Source of the DNA: Nostoc sp. 'Lobaria pulmonaria (5183) cyanobiont'
GTDB taxonomy: Bacteria > Cyanobacteriota > Cyanobacteriia > Cyanobacteriales > Nostocaceae
Direction of reading: 5' to 3'
NCBI RefSeq assembly: GCF_002949795.1
Contig: NZ_CP026692.1
Coordinates: 4,076,545-4,140,544 of the forward strand
DNA length: 64,000 nucleotides
Within the stretch, counting starts at the first letter, position 1, and each line of letters starts with the position of its first letter. Position numbers and translations under genes: made by a program. Of the stretch, positions 45,715 through 54,535 are shown one piece after another. The notes beneath the pieces are model-generated. The model did no database searches. It worked only from the letters and a program-made list of their open reading frames with translations, and was not told the DNA's origin.

Positions 45715-46770
45715 TTAAGCACGCCAGCGGAGTATCTGACCCTTGACAGGATTCACAAATTCTCGTCCTTCAGCGACAGACCGAGCATACTCCCGCTTCA
45801 ACTGGTAATACCACTGCGCCTGCATATCTGAATCCTTAATCAGTCGCAGCACAGGATTATATTGCAAACCAATTTGCTGCTTTTCCACAACCGTGCGGTC
45901 TTGACCAATGAAAGTCCGCGCCAGGAGATGTAGCAGTGGCTTGAAAAATCCCACCCAAGGAAGTGTCCAGTAAAGAGCAAAAGTTACCTCAGTTTCTGTG
46001 TCTGAAATGGGTGTAACTGCCGTTAAATTAACGACTCGATGGTTGCCAATTGTGGTTTCTTCTATTCTCACGCCAGGTAAACGAAAAGAAATCTCCGTTT
46101 CCGGCACACCACCGCCAATCAGCCAGTATAATCGACCGCCATTCGCTGGTAATCGGTGTCGTCGCATCGTGAAGCCGTAGGGTGAAGCATCGAATTGCTT
46201 AACTTCCTCGTGCAGTTGTTCACTTCGCCACCACCAAGCGCGATGAACGTAGGGTGAATGGGCAGGGTCCATCAGACCCACTACTGCATGATCTATAAAA
46301 CAAGGGAATTTTACCACCTCTATAAACTGGTGCGATCGATCATCAAACCCTGGAATCACTGGAATCTCCATCTCAGAAGCCGATTTAGATTTATCGGGAT
46401 CAGCCATATATATCCAGATATTCCCTTGGGCTTCCCTGACTTCGTAGGATTGTACGTCAAAGCGACTCAAATCAATTTGCTGCTCCTCAACAAGAGATGG
46501 AATTGCAGTGCAGCGTCCAGCCGGGTTAAAGCGCCAACCGTGATAGCAGCATTCCACTTCCTGCCCATCGAATCTACCACAACTCAAAGGCACGGCACGA
46601 TGAGGACAAATATCTGTCATAGCCGAGACTTTACCATTCTGGTCTCGAACTAACAGCACCGGTTCACCCAAGAAAATGCGGCTGACCATCATACCTGGCT
46701 TGATTTGATTACTAGGCAGAGCATAGTACCAAGTATTCCGTAATACAAAGTTATCGTTATTTTTCATCAC
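45715..46770 (-). CDS. Rieske-type oxygenase, PaO/TIC55-like
   Basis: A 351-residue oxygenase. The N-terminal Rieske domain binds a 2Fe-2S cluster with Cys55-x-His57 (CPHRAVPLSCG) and Cys74-x2-His77 (CCYHGWRF). The catalytic domain has a mononuclear iron site (FIDHAVVGLMDPAHSPYVH). Sequence style fits the pheophorbide a oxygenase/vanillate demethylase group rather than multi-subunit ring dioxygenases. The substrate is unknown; electrons should come from ferredoxin. It is a single gene, with the second minisatellite at its 3' side. Confidence 0.87.
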   Translation of the reverse strand: MMKNNDNFVLRNTWYYALPSNQIKPGMMVSRIFLGEPVLLVRDQNGKVSAMTDICPHRAVPLSCGRFDGQEVECCYHGWRFNPAGRCTAIPSLVEEQQIDLSRFDVQSYEVREAQGNIWIYMADPDKSKSASEMEIPVIPGFDDRSHQFIEVVKFPCFIDHAVVGLMDPAHSPYVHRAWWWRSEQLHEEVKQFDASPYGFTMRRHRLPANGGRLYWLIGGGVPETEISFRLPGVRIEETTIGNHRVVNLTAVTPISDTETEVTFALYWTLPWVGFFKPLLHLLARTFIGQDRTVVEKQQIGLQYNPVLRLIKDSDMQAQWYYQLKREYARSVAEGREFVNPVKGQILRWRA

Positions 46771-46946
46771 TAATTGCCTCTACCTTTGACACAACGAAAG
46801 TCCTGGTTTGTGGAAAGGAAGGTTATGCTTAGAAACATTCTTTCAGGTTTTTAATTGCTGTAAGTAAACTCAACTGATGCACTTGTTGATTGTTTTCGTA
46901 ATTTTATTTTGGGTTGCTCTGGAAGGATTGCAGGCGTGAAGTTGGA

Positions 46947-47384
46947 TTATTCACCAGAAATTTGCACAAATACCGTTCTTTTGCGCGGCCCATCCAACTC
47001 AAAAAACAATACAGACTGCCAGGTTCCCAAAGCTAATTTACCATCCACAATGGGAATTATCTCACTAGTGGTCAGCATCATAGCCATTAAGTGAGAGTGA
47101 GCATTAATCGGCTCATCTTCCGGGACATCTCTTAAATGCAAGTCATTATGCAAGTAACTATCTGATTCTGGTGCTAATTTTTGCAAGAATACTTTTATAT
47201 CTTCTAACAATCTGACTTCATTTTCGTTAATAGCTAAGGCTGTTGTTGTGTGTCGAGAAAATACTAAAACTTGTCCATTTTTAATTGATGTTGAAGCCAG
47301 AAAATCTTGAATTTGTGGTGTTATATTATAAATATTAATTTTTGGCTCAGTTTCAATTTCAATTAACTTATTAATAATTGACAT
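46947..47384 (-). CDS. YjbQ/UPF0047 family protein
   Basis: A 145-residue protein of the YjbQ family, annotated elsewhere as secondary thiamine-phosphate synthase. Motifs: GQVLVFSRHTTTALAINENE, then NDLHLRDVPEDEPINAHSHL with the conserved Asn/His set, and PIVDGKLALGTWQSVLFFEL. The fold is a small trimeric beta-rich enzyme; the true cellular role is still debated. ATG at 47384; it lies 49 bases downstream of the aminotransferase gene on the same strand and could be co-transcribed. Confidence 0.92.
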   Translation of the reverse strand: MSIINKLIEIETEPKINIYNITPQIQDFLASTSIKNGQVLVFSRHTTTALAINENEVRLLEDIKVFLQKLAPESDSYLHNDLHLRDVPEDEPINAHSHLMAMMLTTSEIIPIVDGKLALGTWQSVLFFELDGPRKRTVFVQISGE

Positions 47385-47433
47385 CGGTTCAATTTTATAT
47401 TTGGGATTGCAGAGGAAGCAGGATGAATGACTT

Positions 47434-48600
47434 CTAATTTCTAACTATAGTTTCCAGACCTTGCACTAATCTTTCTATACCTTCTTTTGCTGTCTCTTTT
47501 TGCAGCGCACCATAGGCAACACGCAGGTAGCATCCGTCATCCATCCCAAAGGTTGTACCTGGAATAACTCCTACTTTATGTTCTTGGATTAGTCTTTTAA
47601 CTAACTCAAAAGCATCCATCTGGGTATTAACTTTAAGGAAAAAATAGAAAGCGCCATTAGCCGATGTAATGCTACATAAACCTTCTAGGCGGTTAAGGGA
47701 GTCGAGTACTACTTGCCGTACTTGAGCGATTGCACCTATATTACTCTGCAAATACTCCACTTTTGCTTGCAATGCCCCTAAAGCTGCATATTGGGAAATT
47801 ACTGGCGGACAAATCAAAATTGTATCTTGGACTTTTTTGATGCTGACAAATAAGTGTTTGGGAATCACCATGTAGCCAATGCGCCAGCTAGCAAACCCGT
47901 ATGCTTTGGAAAAGCTAAATAGAGAAATAGTGTACTTGCTACTTCCAAATGCACCAGGAGAAACATGTTTTACGCCGTTATAGGTAAAGTATTCATAGGC
48001 TTCATCGCTGATGTGGTAAATGCCGCGACCGCTACAAATTTGATTTACTTGGCGCAATGCGGCTTCTGAATAGACAACTCCAGTGGGATTATTTGGCGAA
48101 ATTGTAACTACAGCCCGTGTTTTAGGAGTAATTGCTTGAGCGATCGCTTCTTTTCGCAGTTGGTAATTTTCATCCGTCGCCACTAATACTACACGACAAC
48201 CAGCCATTGCGATCGCCATTTCGTGGTTGAAATAATAGGGCGTATTCAGAATAATTTCATCGCCTGGGTTAGTGATCGCAAGAATGGCATTCATAAATCC
48301 CATATTGCTCCCTGCTGTCACGACGATGCAGTTTTCCTCGTTGATTTCAATGCCGTTGAAGGCTTGCAATTTTCCAGCAAGTGCTACCAGCAACAGGGGA
48401 ATTCCCTCAACTGGTTTGTATAAATTGTTAGCGGATTCGGATAAAAATTTGGGTAAAAATTCGATGGCTTCTGGTGGTGGGTCGTAATAAACAACACCTT
48501 GTCCTAGAGAGATTGTTCCAGGAGAATTTTTAATCAGTTCCCCAACCACAGGAATAATTGGCGACTGTACACCCTGCATACGAGAGGTTAAGGATTCCAT
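47434..48600 (-). CDS. PLP-dependent aminotransferase, class I/II
   Basis: A 388-residue fold-type I aminotransferase. The pyridoxal-phosphate lysine is in SFSKAYGFASWRIGYM (about Lys233). Other marks are VTAGSNMGFMNAILAITNPGDE, ISPNNPTGVVYSEAAL and YHISDEAYEYFTY. The amino acid substrate cannot be told from sequence alone; aspartate- and aromatic-type members look alike here. Confidence 0.9.
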   Translation of the reverse strand: MESLTSRMQGVQSPIIPVVGELIKNSPGTISLGQGVVYYDPPPEAIEFLPKFLSESANNLYKPVEGIPLLLVALAGKLQAFNGIEINEENCIVVTAGSNMGFMNAILAITNPGDEIILNTPYYFNHEMAIAMAGCRVVLVATDENYQLRKEAIAQAITPKTRAVVTISPNNPTGVVYSEAALRQVNQICSGRGIYHISDEAYEYFTYNGVKHVSPGAFGSSKYTISLFSFSKAYGFASWRIGYMVIPKHLFVSIKKVQDTILICPPVISQYAALGALQAKVEYLQSNIGAIAQVRQVVLDSLNRLEGLCSITSANGAFYFFLKVNTQMDAFELVKRLIQEHKVGVIPGTTFGMDDGCYLRVAYGALQKETAKEGIERLVQGLETIVRN

Positions 48601-48825
48601 ATTTTCTTGCTTATGTACCTGGCTTTAGTATCCCTTAATAGGAGAACAACCAACTAGTACAGCACGGTGGAAATAAACCACCCATTCCAAATTAATGATA
48701 TGTTTACTCGTTAGCATCTCAATCCTCAAAGTAAAAATCAAAGTAAAAATAATTATTGTACAAACTAGGGAGTCAGTGCTGAATCCCTAGTTTGTAGTAA
48801 ATTTAACTATGTCAGGTTGGAGTTT

Positions 48826-49044
48826 TTAGTCAATCGAAATTTGCTGAGGGCCAGAGGCTTTGCCGTTATGTGCGTCCGTTATGTTGGTCGTGTAACTATT
48901 TGAGCGGATCTGTTTATCTAGCCAGCCTTTAACGGGATCATCTGCAAGATTGAGCCGAAGCACACCAGAGAAGAACCCACCCACAAATGAGACTGGATGC
49001 TGGGTAAATTCTCTGAATATAGGTGACAATTCATTAATGAACAT
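48826..49044 (-). CDS. Small conserved cyanobacterial protein
   Basis: A 72-residue protein: MFINELSPIFREFTQHPVSF then VGGFFSGVLRLNLADDPVKG and WLDKQ, with a polar tail. The FxGGFxSGVLRLNL core followed by PVKxWL looks like a recurrent small cyanobacterial protein, but no function is known to me. ATG at 49044 with GGAG in the preceding 20 bases. Confidence 0.7.
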   Translation of the reverse strand: MFINELSPIFREFTQHPVSFVGGFFSGVLRLNLADDPVKGWLDKQIRSNSYTTNITDAHNGKASGPQQISID

Positions 49045-49111
49045 TAAGAGACTCCTGGCAGTGCCGTAAAAAATTATTACTTCTTAATTGATCGTAACGT
49101 GTTGAGCGATG

Positions 49112-49141
49112 TAGGGCATGGGGCATTGGGCATTAGGCATT
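49112..49141. repeat. GGGCATT-type short tandem repeat
   Basis: Degenerate heptamers (GGGCATG, GGGCATT, GGGCATT, AGGCATT) like those at 11065-11098, 29159-29190 and 57863-57898. Confidence 0.75.
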
Positions 49142-49201
49142 GATTATTAAGTAATCTCCCTCATCCCCATTCCCCACTCCATACTTCCAAGTCATTTCAC
49201 C

Positions 49202-50275
49202 TTATGAGCTTGGTTGCTGATCGGGAAACATACACTTATCAGAATCACAACCACTAGGGCCAGCCTCTGTCATTTCGCCTAAATCGTAGCGACTTAGTAC
49301 TGCACAGAAATCATCTGTTTTGCGCCGCGCTTTCACTTCTTGAGTTAAGCGATCGTAAGTTGATTTATTGATTGGTTCAAATGGCAAACGTGGGAATAAT
49401 TGCAAATCGTCAAAACGTGCTAAAAGAGCCGCTGAAATATATCCTTGATCGTTTTGGATGGTTTCGTAAATGCGTTCTCCCAAAGTCTCGATTTCATCAG
49501 AGCGAAGTTCCAAAGTAGCTGATGTGTTGTGAGTAACGTACCAACGTTGAACCTGGAGGACAAAATCAAATTGGGCTAAGACTGAAAACTTAGAAACATC
49601 AATTTCATCAGCACCTGGTAAATCAGCCCAAGTTACAGAAACAGGGATTTCCACTAGCCATTCACTCACCCGTGGATCGAAGGGATCGTTAAGTAAATTG
49701 CCGTGTTCATCTTTGTCTGATTGAGAGGGAATGACGCTGTAACCATAGTCAATACAAGCTAAAGCTACTGGGTCATTTTTGCCGAAGGTGATTCGACGAA
49801 TGAATCTTTGGGCTTTCGGGGGATGCCATCCCGAACTAGCATTAGTTAATAAAGCCTTAGTGCCACTAGGTTGGACTGTGGTGCAACGATTTGGACGTTT
49901 GAGATTGTGGCGATCGCAATAATCCCAAACCACCCGATGTACAATATCTCTCCAAGAACTGAGGTATTTCTCTTCCTCACGCTTGAAAGCTAATCCTTGT
50001 GGAGTTGCAGGTCTTCCTTCTTCCCACCAGCGTAGCCAATCAACACCAAAAGCATGGACAAAGAAATCAAATAAACCTGTAAAAGAAACTCCCACAATCG
50101 GGTCTAATTCACGGCTGTATTGATAGCGTGGTTCTAGGAATTTGTGATTTAAAAGTGCTGCTACAGATAGCGCCCCAGCAGTGAAAGCCTCCTTTTGTTC
50201 TTTGTAGTTATGTGGGTCGATTTGATTGAGATGAACCTCAGACAAATTGCAGTGGAAGTTACTACCGATGATTTC
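49202..50275 (-). CDS. nrdJ: Adenosylcobalamin-dependent ribonucleotide reductase, exon 2
   Basis: C-terminal 357 residues of class II (B12-dependent) ribonucleoside-triphosphate reductase, which makes deoxynucleotides. Exon 2 begins EIIGSNFHCNLSEVHLNQID directly after the intron. Further marks are QPSGTKALLTNASSGWHPPK and the C-terminal redox cysteine pair in GCDSDKCMFPD. There is no start codon of its own with a ribosome site; continuity comes from joining to exon 1 (50564-51790). After splicing the protein is about 766 residues. Confidence 0.9.
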   Translation of the reverse strand, partial: EIIGSNFHCNLSEVHLNQIDPHNYKEQKEAFTAGALSVAALLNHKFLEPRYQYSRELDPIVGVSFTGLFDFFVHAFGVDWLRWWEEGRPATPQGLAFKREEEKYLSSWRDIVHRVVWDYCDRHNLKRPNRCTTVQPSGTKALLTNASSGWHPPKAQRFIRRITFGKNDPVALACIDYGYSVIPSQSDKDEHGNLLNDPFDPRVSEWLVEIPVSVTWADLPGADEIDVSKFSVLAQFDFVLQVQRWYVTHNTSATLELRSDEIETLGERIYETIQNDQGYISAALLARFDDLQLFPRLPFEPINKSTYDRLTQEVKARRKTDDFCAVLSRYDLGEMTEAGPSGCDSDKCMFPDQQPSS

Positions 50276-50563
50276 CAGATTTGTTACCCTAGAGGCTTTT
50301 TATCCCCTAGTTCTACTGCTTGATTATTCGCAGTAGTTCCGCGTACATTTTGCAGATGTGACTTCAGATGATAAAAGTGTTTTTCACATCCGCCCCCGCA
50401 CTCTTGGAGAGATTATATTCTAGACACCAATTTTCGATGTAATCTAGTTTCACTCTCTACGCTGTACGGTGTCAAAGGCTTTTTACTTCCTTTGATTACC
50501 ACGGGATTAGCATCTCAGCTTTCCCCGTTTTTGCGAGGTTTTTAACGTGAGGCAAAATCAATT
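50276..50563 (-). ncRNA. Group I intron in nrdJ
   Basis: A 288-nt insertion between the Gly and Glu codons of the active-site motif NPCG/EII. The 5' exon ends in U. An internal guide (intron nt 11-18, GCCUCACG; 50553-50546) pairs with the last eight exon bases CGUGUGGU, with the terminal U-G wobble and one U-U mismatch. Intron nt 5-10 (GAUUUU) pair fully with exon-2 GAAAUC (P10). The intron ends in G. A P4-P6-like block with ACGGGG and CCCGU flanking an internal loop resembles the phage T4 td intron, and R/S-type P7 strands follow. There is no homing endonuclease ORF. Confidence 0.9.
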
Positions 50564-51790
50564 ACCACACGGATTTAAACCATAACGAGCTAAACGATGT
50601 TCTAACTCATTAGCATCCAGATTTGGATAACGTTCTTTTAACCACTGTTTTGCTGTTCCTTGTTCATAAGCTTGCAAAAAACTTACTTTCAAAGCTTGTG
50701 TTGGCAGCAAATCAATGTTCGATCGCGCTACGGCTTCACCAGCCCATTGAATCGCTCCCTCGCCACTATAATATTGTTTGCGGACAGCACCAATACATTC
50801 TTCTAAAGTTGGCTTGCGGTGAAAAACTCTGGTATGATTTGCCATCCTAAGTGCATCACGCTCTGGATCGATTCGCCAGTTGCCATTTTCATCTTGCTGC
50901 CATAAGTTATCTTTGGCATCGGCGAACAAACTATCAACGCTTGAACCTTGCCTCATGCCAGCTGATCGCCTAATATTACCGGCAACAATTGTGACAGCAG
51001 CTTGATCGATTAATAGACAGCATTCAACTGAATTTAATTGTCGTCCTACAGCTTTATTCAAAATAGATGCACAACGCTGATAAAGTCCGGGCAATTTTAC
51101 AGGATTAGCAACTCCTCCAAAGCCGTTGAGAGTTTCTCCTGATTTGCGGACATCACTGATATCAACTAATACTTCAACTTTTGCTGAAAATTGTTCATCA
51201 GTAGAGAGTTCTAATAGGGCTTGATATGATTCAACCCAACCTTCACGGCTATCTCCAACGTGAATAATGACGTTATTGCCTTCTATATGAGTTTCAGTAT
51301 ATTCACGCCGCTGTTGGACAGGAGTGCTGCCAATTTCACCTTGGACAGTGACATTCAGTTGATTACGAATGAGGGGCAACTGGTTAATAAATTGTGGTTC
51401 TAAGACGGCTCCAGTACCACAGCCCATCATTGCCAGATCCATCATTAACCCGAAGGCACTCCAGTCTTCGAGATTGGTAGAGGTGCAATTATATGCCCCG
51501 GAAAAGTTCTTTGGCTTGGTTATCCAGTCTGTACCACCAACCCAGAGCCAGCGCCCACTAGGCATAGCTTTCAAGTTGCGCTGCATCTTATCCAAGATGA
51601 CAGCTTCTTCTTGAGTTAGCTTTCCCAACTCGACTAAGCCGAGTAGAGTGCGATCGCATACCTCATCCCATGTTTCCCTTAGTCCCGCCTTTGTCCGGCG
51701 GCTATAGGTTCTAAAAAATACGGGATTAGCAGCCGGTGCAGTTTCTGGAAACCTTGCACTCTGGCGTGTTCTTTCGAGATTCTGAAGCAT
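50564..51790 (-). CDS. nrdJ: Adenosylcobalamin-dependent ribonucleotide reductase, exon 1
   Basis: N-terminal 409 residues of NrdJ, from ATG 51790 (MLQNLERTRQSARFPETAPA) to the motif ARYGLNPCG at the 5' splice site. Recognisable parts are NPVFFRTYSRR, PSGRWLWVGGT, the substrate-site cysteine in FSGAYNCTSTN, and AGNIRRSAGMRQGSSVDS. The cysteine in NPCG is the thiyl radical site. The frame extends 21 codons further upstream, but those codons lie in a duplicated leader (51774-51846, copy at 52533-52605). No B12 riboswitch was recognised upstream. Confidence 0.92.
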
Positions 51791-52119
51791 ATATAAAGTG
51801 TCTTGCGTTGTTGTTGCGTGCGGATAGATTATGACTATACGCCAAGCCCGCATTTCTCACAAGCGCAATATGCCCAAACATTTATGGAGCTTGCTTTTGA
51901 GCGTTTTAGATACTGCACCAATTACAACAGTCGTGAACGGGGTAATAAATCTAGCTATAAGAGATTGATTATAAATAATGAATGGGAACCTCTAAATCCT
52001 GATGATAATTTGTGCATTTTCATCAAGAAGCATTTGAAAATTTACCCCCTAGAAGTGAGGAGCGATCACCCAGGTAAGGGCAGGCATCATAAACCTGCCC
52101 TAGCAGTAGCAGAGGTAGG
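51791..52119. other. nrdJ upstream region
   Basis: Contains the nrdJ leader, most of which (51774-51846) is repeated at 52533-52605 with five mismatches. A perfect 8-base hairpin AGGGCAGG/CCTGCCCT lies at 52077-52084 and 52094-52101; it is just downstream of the minus-strand gene at 52120 and may end its transcript. No gene was seen. Confidence 0.5.
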
Positions 52120-52392
52120 TTATTTCATTTGTTGATCAAATGGTGTACAACTTCCTTTTATGAGTTGCAACTCAAAAGAGCTAAGTTGAACGTGCAGGCT
52201 TCCACAGTTGGCTCCTGCCAACACTCCCGAAGCCGAGAGTATTCCCAAAGCAGTCACCCAACCAATAACGTTAACAGTAATGGGTTTTGGAAGTTTCTTC
52301 CAGAAGGGTTCCTCTGGGGCTTTTCTTTGTGTCTCCATTGGTTTAACCTTTAAATGGGGTTGGATAATAGATGGAATTTGAGGTTTCATCAT
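52120..52392 (-). CDS. Small single-helix membrane protein
   Basis: A 90-residue ORF starting at tandem ATGs (52392/52389) with AAAGGA upstream. After a polar start (ETQRKAPEEPFWKKLPKPIT) comes one hydrophobic segment (VIGWVTALGILSASGVLAG) and a short C-terminal part with two cysteines (AGANCGSLHVQ, KGSCTPFD) that could form a disulfide outside the cytoplasm. Family not recognised. It overlaps the tail of the nrdJ remnant frame. Confidence 0.55.
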   Translation of the reverse strand: MMKPQIPSIIQPHLKVKPMETQRKAPEEPFWKKLPKPITVNVIGWVTALGILSASGVLAGANCGSLHVQLSSFELQLIKGSCTPFDQQMK

Positions 52393-52479
52393 TTACAGTC
52401 CTTTCTATGTTTTTGAACTTAGGAGTCAGTCTGGGAGCCTGAGAAACACCAGACTGACTCTGCTTATTTATGTAGCCTG

Positions 52480-52605
52480 ACTTTCCTCCAGTTACAGTTG
52501 GTAAGAAGTTAGCTTGATCAATTAACAGACAGTCGAGATTCTGAACCATATATCAAGTGTCTTGCGTTGTTGTTGCCTGTGGACAGATTATGACTATACG
52601 CCAAG
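52480..52605 (-). pseudogene. Decayed nrdJ remnant with duplicated leader
   Basis: The leader (52533-52605) is a 73-base copy of the nrdJ leader with five mismatches, including the start codon region. The frame opens MVQNL, matching the MLQNL start of NrdJ, then jumps to DCLLIDQA, matching CCLLIDQA that lies ~240 residues inside NrdJ (near 51010 on the minus strand). After this the sequence is unrelated. It is the scar of an internal deletion in a duplicated nrdJ copy. Confidence 0.8.
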
Positions 52606-52768
52606 TAGTTTTAGTATTAAAGATTGTCAAATTGTCCACTTTACGCTAGCTTTACCCTGCACTAATTACAACAGAAATTTATGATGTATAATGTCTCTCA
52701 CCCTTGGGTGGGAGATATATACTCGGTTCTAATTAGCACATATTCAGTTATGAGTAAATTATTTCTAT

Positions 52769-53764
52769 ATGGTATGGACTCCCATACATGCAAAAATCCA
52801 TCGCACAATTAGATCGCGCCACTTATTTGAGCGAAACCAGCAACTATTAATTGCTGTCTCCGGCGGACAAGATTCTCTATGTTTAATAAAATTACTTTTA
52901 GATTTACAATCCAAATGGGGATGGTATTTAGGTATTGCTCACTGCGATCATCGCTGGCGTTCTGACTCCGAAGCTAATGCTAACCACGTCGAAAACTTAG
53001 CTAAAACTTGGGGTATATCTTTTTATTTAGAAACAGCGAACAAGCCTATAAATAGTGAAGCTACTGCACGCGAGTGGCGCTATCAAGCTTTAAGTGCGAT
53101 CGCTCAGGCAAATAATTATCAATATATAGTTACAGGACACACCGCCAGCGATCGCGCCGAAACTCTCCTCTATAATTTAATTCGCGGTACTGGTGCTGAT
53201 GGTTTACAAGCCCTAACTTGGCAACGCCCCTTAACTACAGGCATTATATTAGTGCGTCCACTTTTAGAAATTACTCGCATACAAACAGAGCAATTTTGTC
53301 AAGAATTTAAATTACCAATTTGGGAAGATTCCACCAATCAAGATTTGCAATATGCCCGTAACCGCATTCGCCAAGAATTAATACCATATTTGCGAGATAA
53401 TTTCAATCCCCAAGTAGAATCAGCCTTAGCCCAAACAGCAGAACTTTTACAAGCAGAAGTGGAATATTTAGAAAAAGCTGCCCAGGAGTTGCGGGATGAG
53501 GCATGGGACATGGGGCATGAAGAAGATTCTCTTACTCCTTTTCTTCCCCTGAGGTTAAATCGTCGGGTATTGCAGAAAGCACCATTGGCGTTGCAACGTC
53601 GGGTGATGCGTCAGGTATTGCAGCAAATACTGACTGATGCCCCTAGTTTTGAACACATCGAAAAATTAACGGCTTTAATTATAGCGCCCAACCGATCGCA
53701 AACCGATCCATTCCCTGGTGGTGCGATCGCTCAAGTAGAAAGTGATTGGATCTGTTTTAAATAG
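52769..53764 (+). CDS. tilS: tRNA(Ile)-lysidine synthetase
   Basis: A 331-residue N-type ATP pyrophosphatase that changes the wobble C34 of tRNA-Ile(CAU) to lysidine, which is essential for reading AUA codons. The PP-loop SGGQDS is at residues 31-36. Other marks are GIAHCDHRWRSDSEANA, YIVTGHTASDRAETLLYNLIRGTGADGL, RPLLEITR and the WEDSTNQDLQYARNRIRQELIP signature. The short C-terminal region is usual for cyanobacteria. Confidence 0.96.
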   Translation: MVWTPIHAKIHRTIRSRHLFERNQQLLIAVSGGQDSLCLIKLLLDLQSKWGWYLGIAHCDHRWRSDSEANANHVENLAKTWGISFYLETANKPINSEATAREWRYQALSAIAQANNYQYIVTGHTASDRAETLLYNLIRGTGADGLQALTWQRPLTTGIILVRPLLEITRIQTEQFCQEFKLPIWEDSTNQDLQYARNRIRQELIPYLRDNFNPQVESALAQTAELLQAEVEYLEKAAQELRDEAWDMGHEEDSLTPFLPLRLNRRVLQKAPLALQRRVMRQVLQQILTDAPSFEHIEKLTALIIAPNRSQTDPFPGGAIAQVESDWICFK

Positions 53765-53794
53765 TTATTTAAAGGCTTTTTGTGATCAGGAACG

Positions 53795-54094
53795 ATGCAC
53801 ATTATTAGTTTCAGAATATTAAGAGAATATGCAGAAATCTATTCAGATTGCCAAGAAGCATTAAGCAATTGGTATAAAGTTACCACTAAAGCGAAATGGT
53901 CAAATTTAGTTGAAGTACAGCAGGTTTTTCCTAAAGCTGAAGCTGTTGGTAATTTTACAGTTTTCAATATTAAAGGAAATAAATATCGCTTGATTGTTAG
54001 TATAGATTATGAAGGACAGTTAATTTATATTAAATATATCCTCAACTATGCAGAATATGATAGGGAGAACTGGAAAAATGACCCTTATTTTTAA
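53795..54094 (+). CDS. higB: HigB-type mRNA interferase toxin
   Basis: A 99-residue RelE/HigB-like toxin: MHIISFRILREYAEIYSDC, then NWYKVTTKAKWSNLVEVQQV, FPKAEAVGNFTVFNIKGNKYRLI and YIKYILNYAEYD. This is the HigB (HigB-toxin) pattern; such enzymes cut mRNA on the ribosome. It is followed by and overlaps the antitoxin gene. Basic and aromatic catalytic positions are retained, so it should be active. Confidence 0.9.
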   Translation: MHIISFRILREYAEIYSDCQEALSNWYKVTTKAKWSNLVEVQQVFPKAEAVGNFTVFNIKGNKYRLIVSIDYEGQLIYIKYILNYAEYDRENWKNDPYF

Positions 54095-54479
54095 TCCAGA
54101 TAAATATAAAGAATTATTAACAGCTTATCTTCCCAAACTTATAAAGAGTGAAGCCGAAAATGAGCAAGCTTTGGGGATAGTGGAAGATTTAATGCACCGG
54201 GAACGCAGCCCAGAAGAAGACGAACTTTATCAGTTATTAATTACTTTAATTGAAAAGTTTGAACAAGAATATTATCAACCAAGCCAGCAAAATAATCCTA
54301 CATCTATGTTGTTATTTCTTTTAGAAGAATCTGAGAGAAGTAGAGATGATTTATTATCAGTTTTAGGAACAGAAAATTTGGTTAATAATATTTTAAATGG
54401 ACAAGAGAAGATAAATACAGAACAAGCTCGTAAGCTGGGAGAGTTTTTTCATGTAGACTCTAGTTTATTTATAGAGTAA
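54078..54479 (+). CDS. higA: HigA-type antitoxin
   Basis: A 133-residue antitoxin starting MTLIFNPDKYKELLTAYLPK at ATG 54078; the frame is open from 54048 but this ATG gives the usual start and a 17-base overlap with higB. The N-terminal helical part (LGIVEDLMHRERSPEEDELY) is followed by an XRE-like helix-turn-helix (SRDDLLSVLGTENLVNNIL then GQEKINTEQARKLGEFFHVD). It would neutralise HigB and repress the operon. The N-terminal region resembles the stand-alone ORF at 3565-3813. Confidence 0.9.
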   Translation: MTLIFNPDKYKELLTAYLPKLIKSEAENEQALGIVEDLMHRERSPEEDELYQLLITLIEKFEQEYYQPSQQNNPTSMLLFLLEESERSRDDLLSVLGTENLVNNILNGQEKINTEQARKLGEFFHVDSSLFIE

Positions 54480-54497
54480 TAACTAAGCTCATAGTTC

Positions 54498-54532
54498 GTA
54501 ATTGGACTTTAGCTAGGCTAAAGCCCAATTAC
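54498..54532. terminator. Bidirectional hairpin between higA and hmpF
   Basis: A 16-base stem (54498-54513 and 54517-54532) with one mismatch and a TAG loop lies between two converging genes, 18 bases past the higA stop and a few bases past the hmpF stop. No long T run, so termination is likely but not certain. Confidence 0.6.
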
Positions 54533-54535
54533 TTG

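Noticed and set aside
49202..51853. Two separate reductase genes, or an intein, or a frameshift
   Set aside because: The interruption has in-frame stops and is not protein-like, while P1 and P10 pairings and the terminal G fit a group I intron.
51791..52119. Cobalamin riboswitch before the B12-dependent reductase
   Set aside because: I searched by eye for a B12-box-like GCCACTG motif and long conserved pairing and found none.
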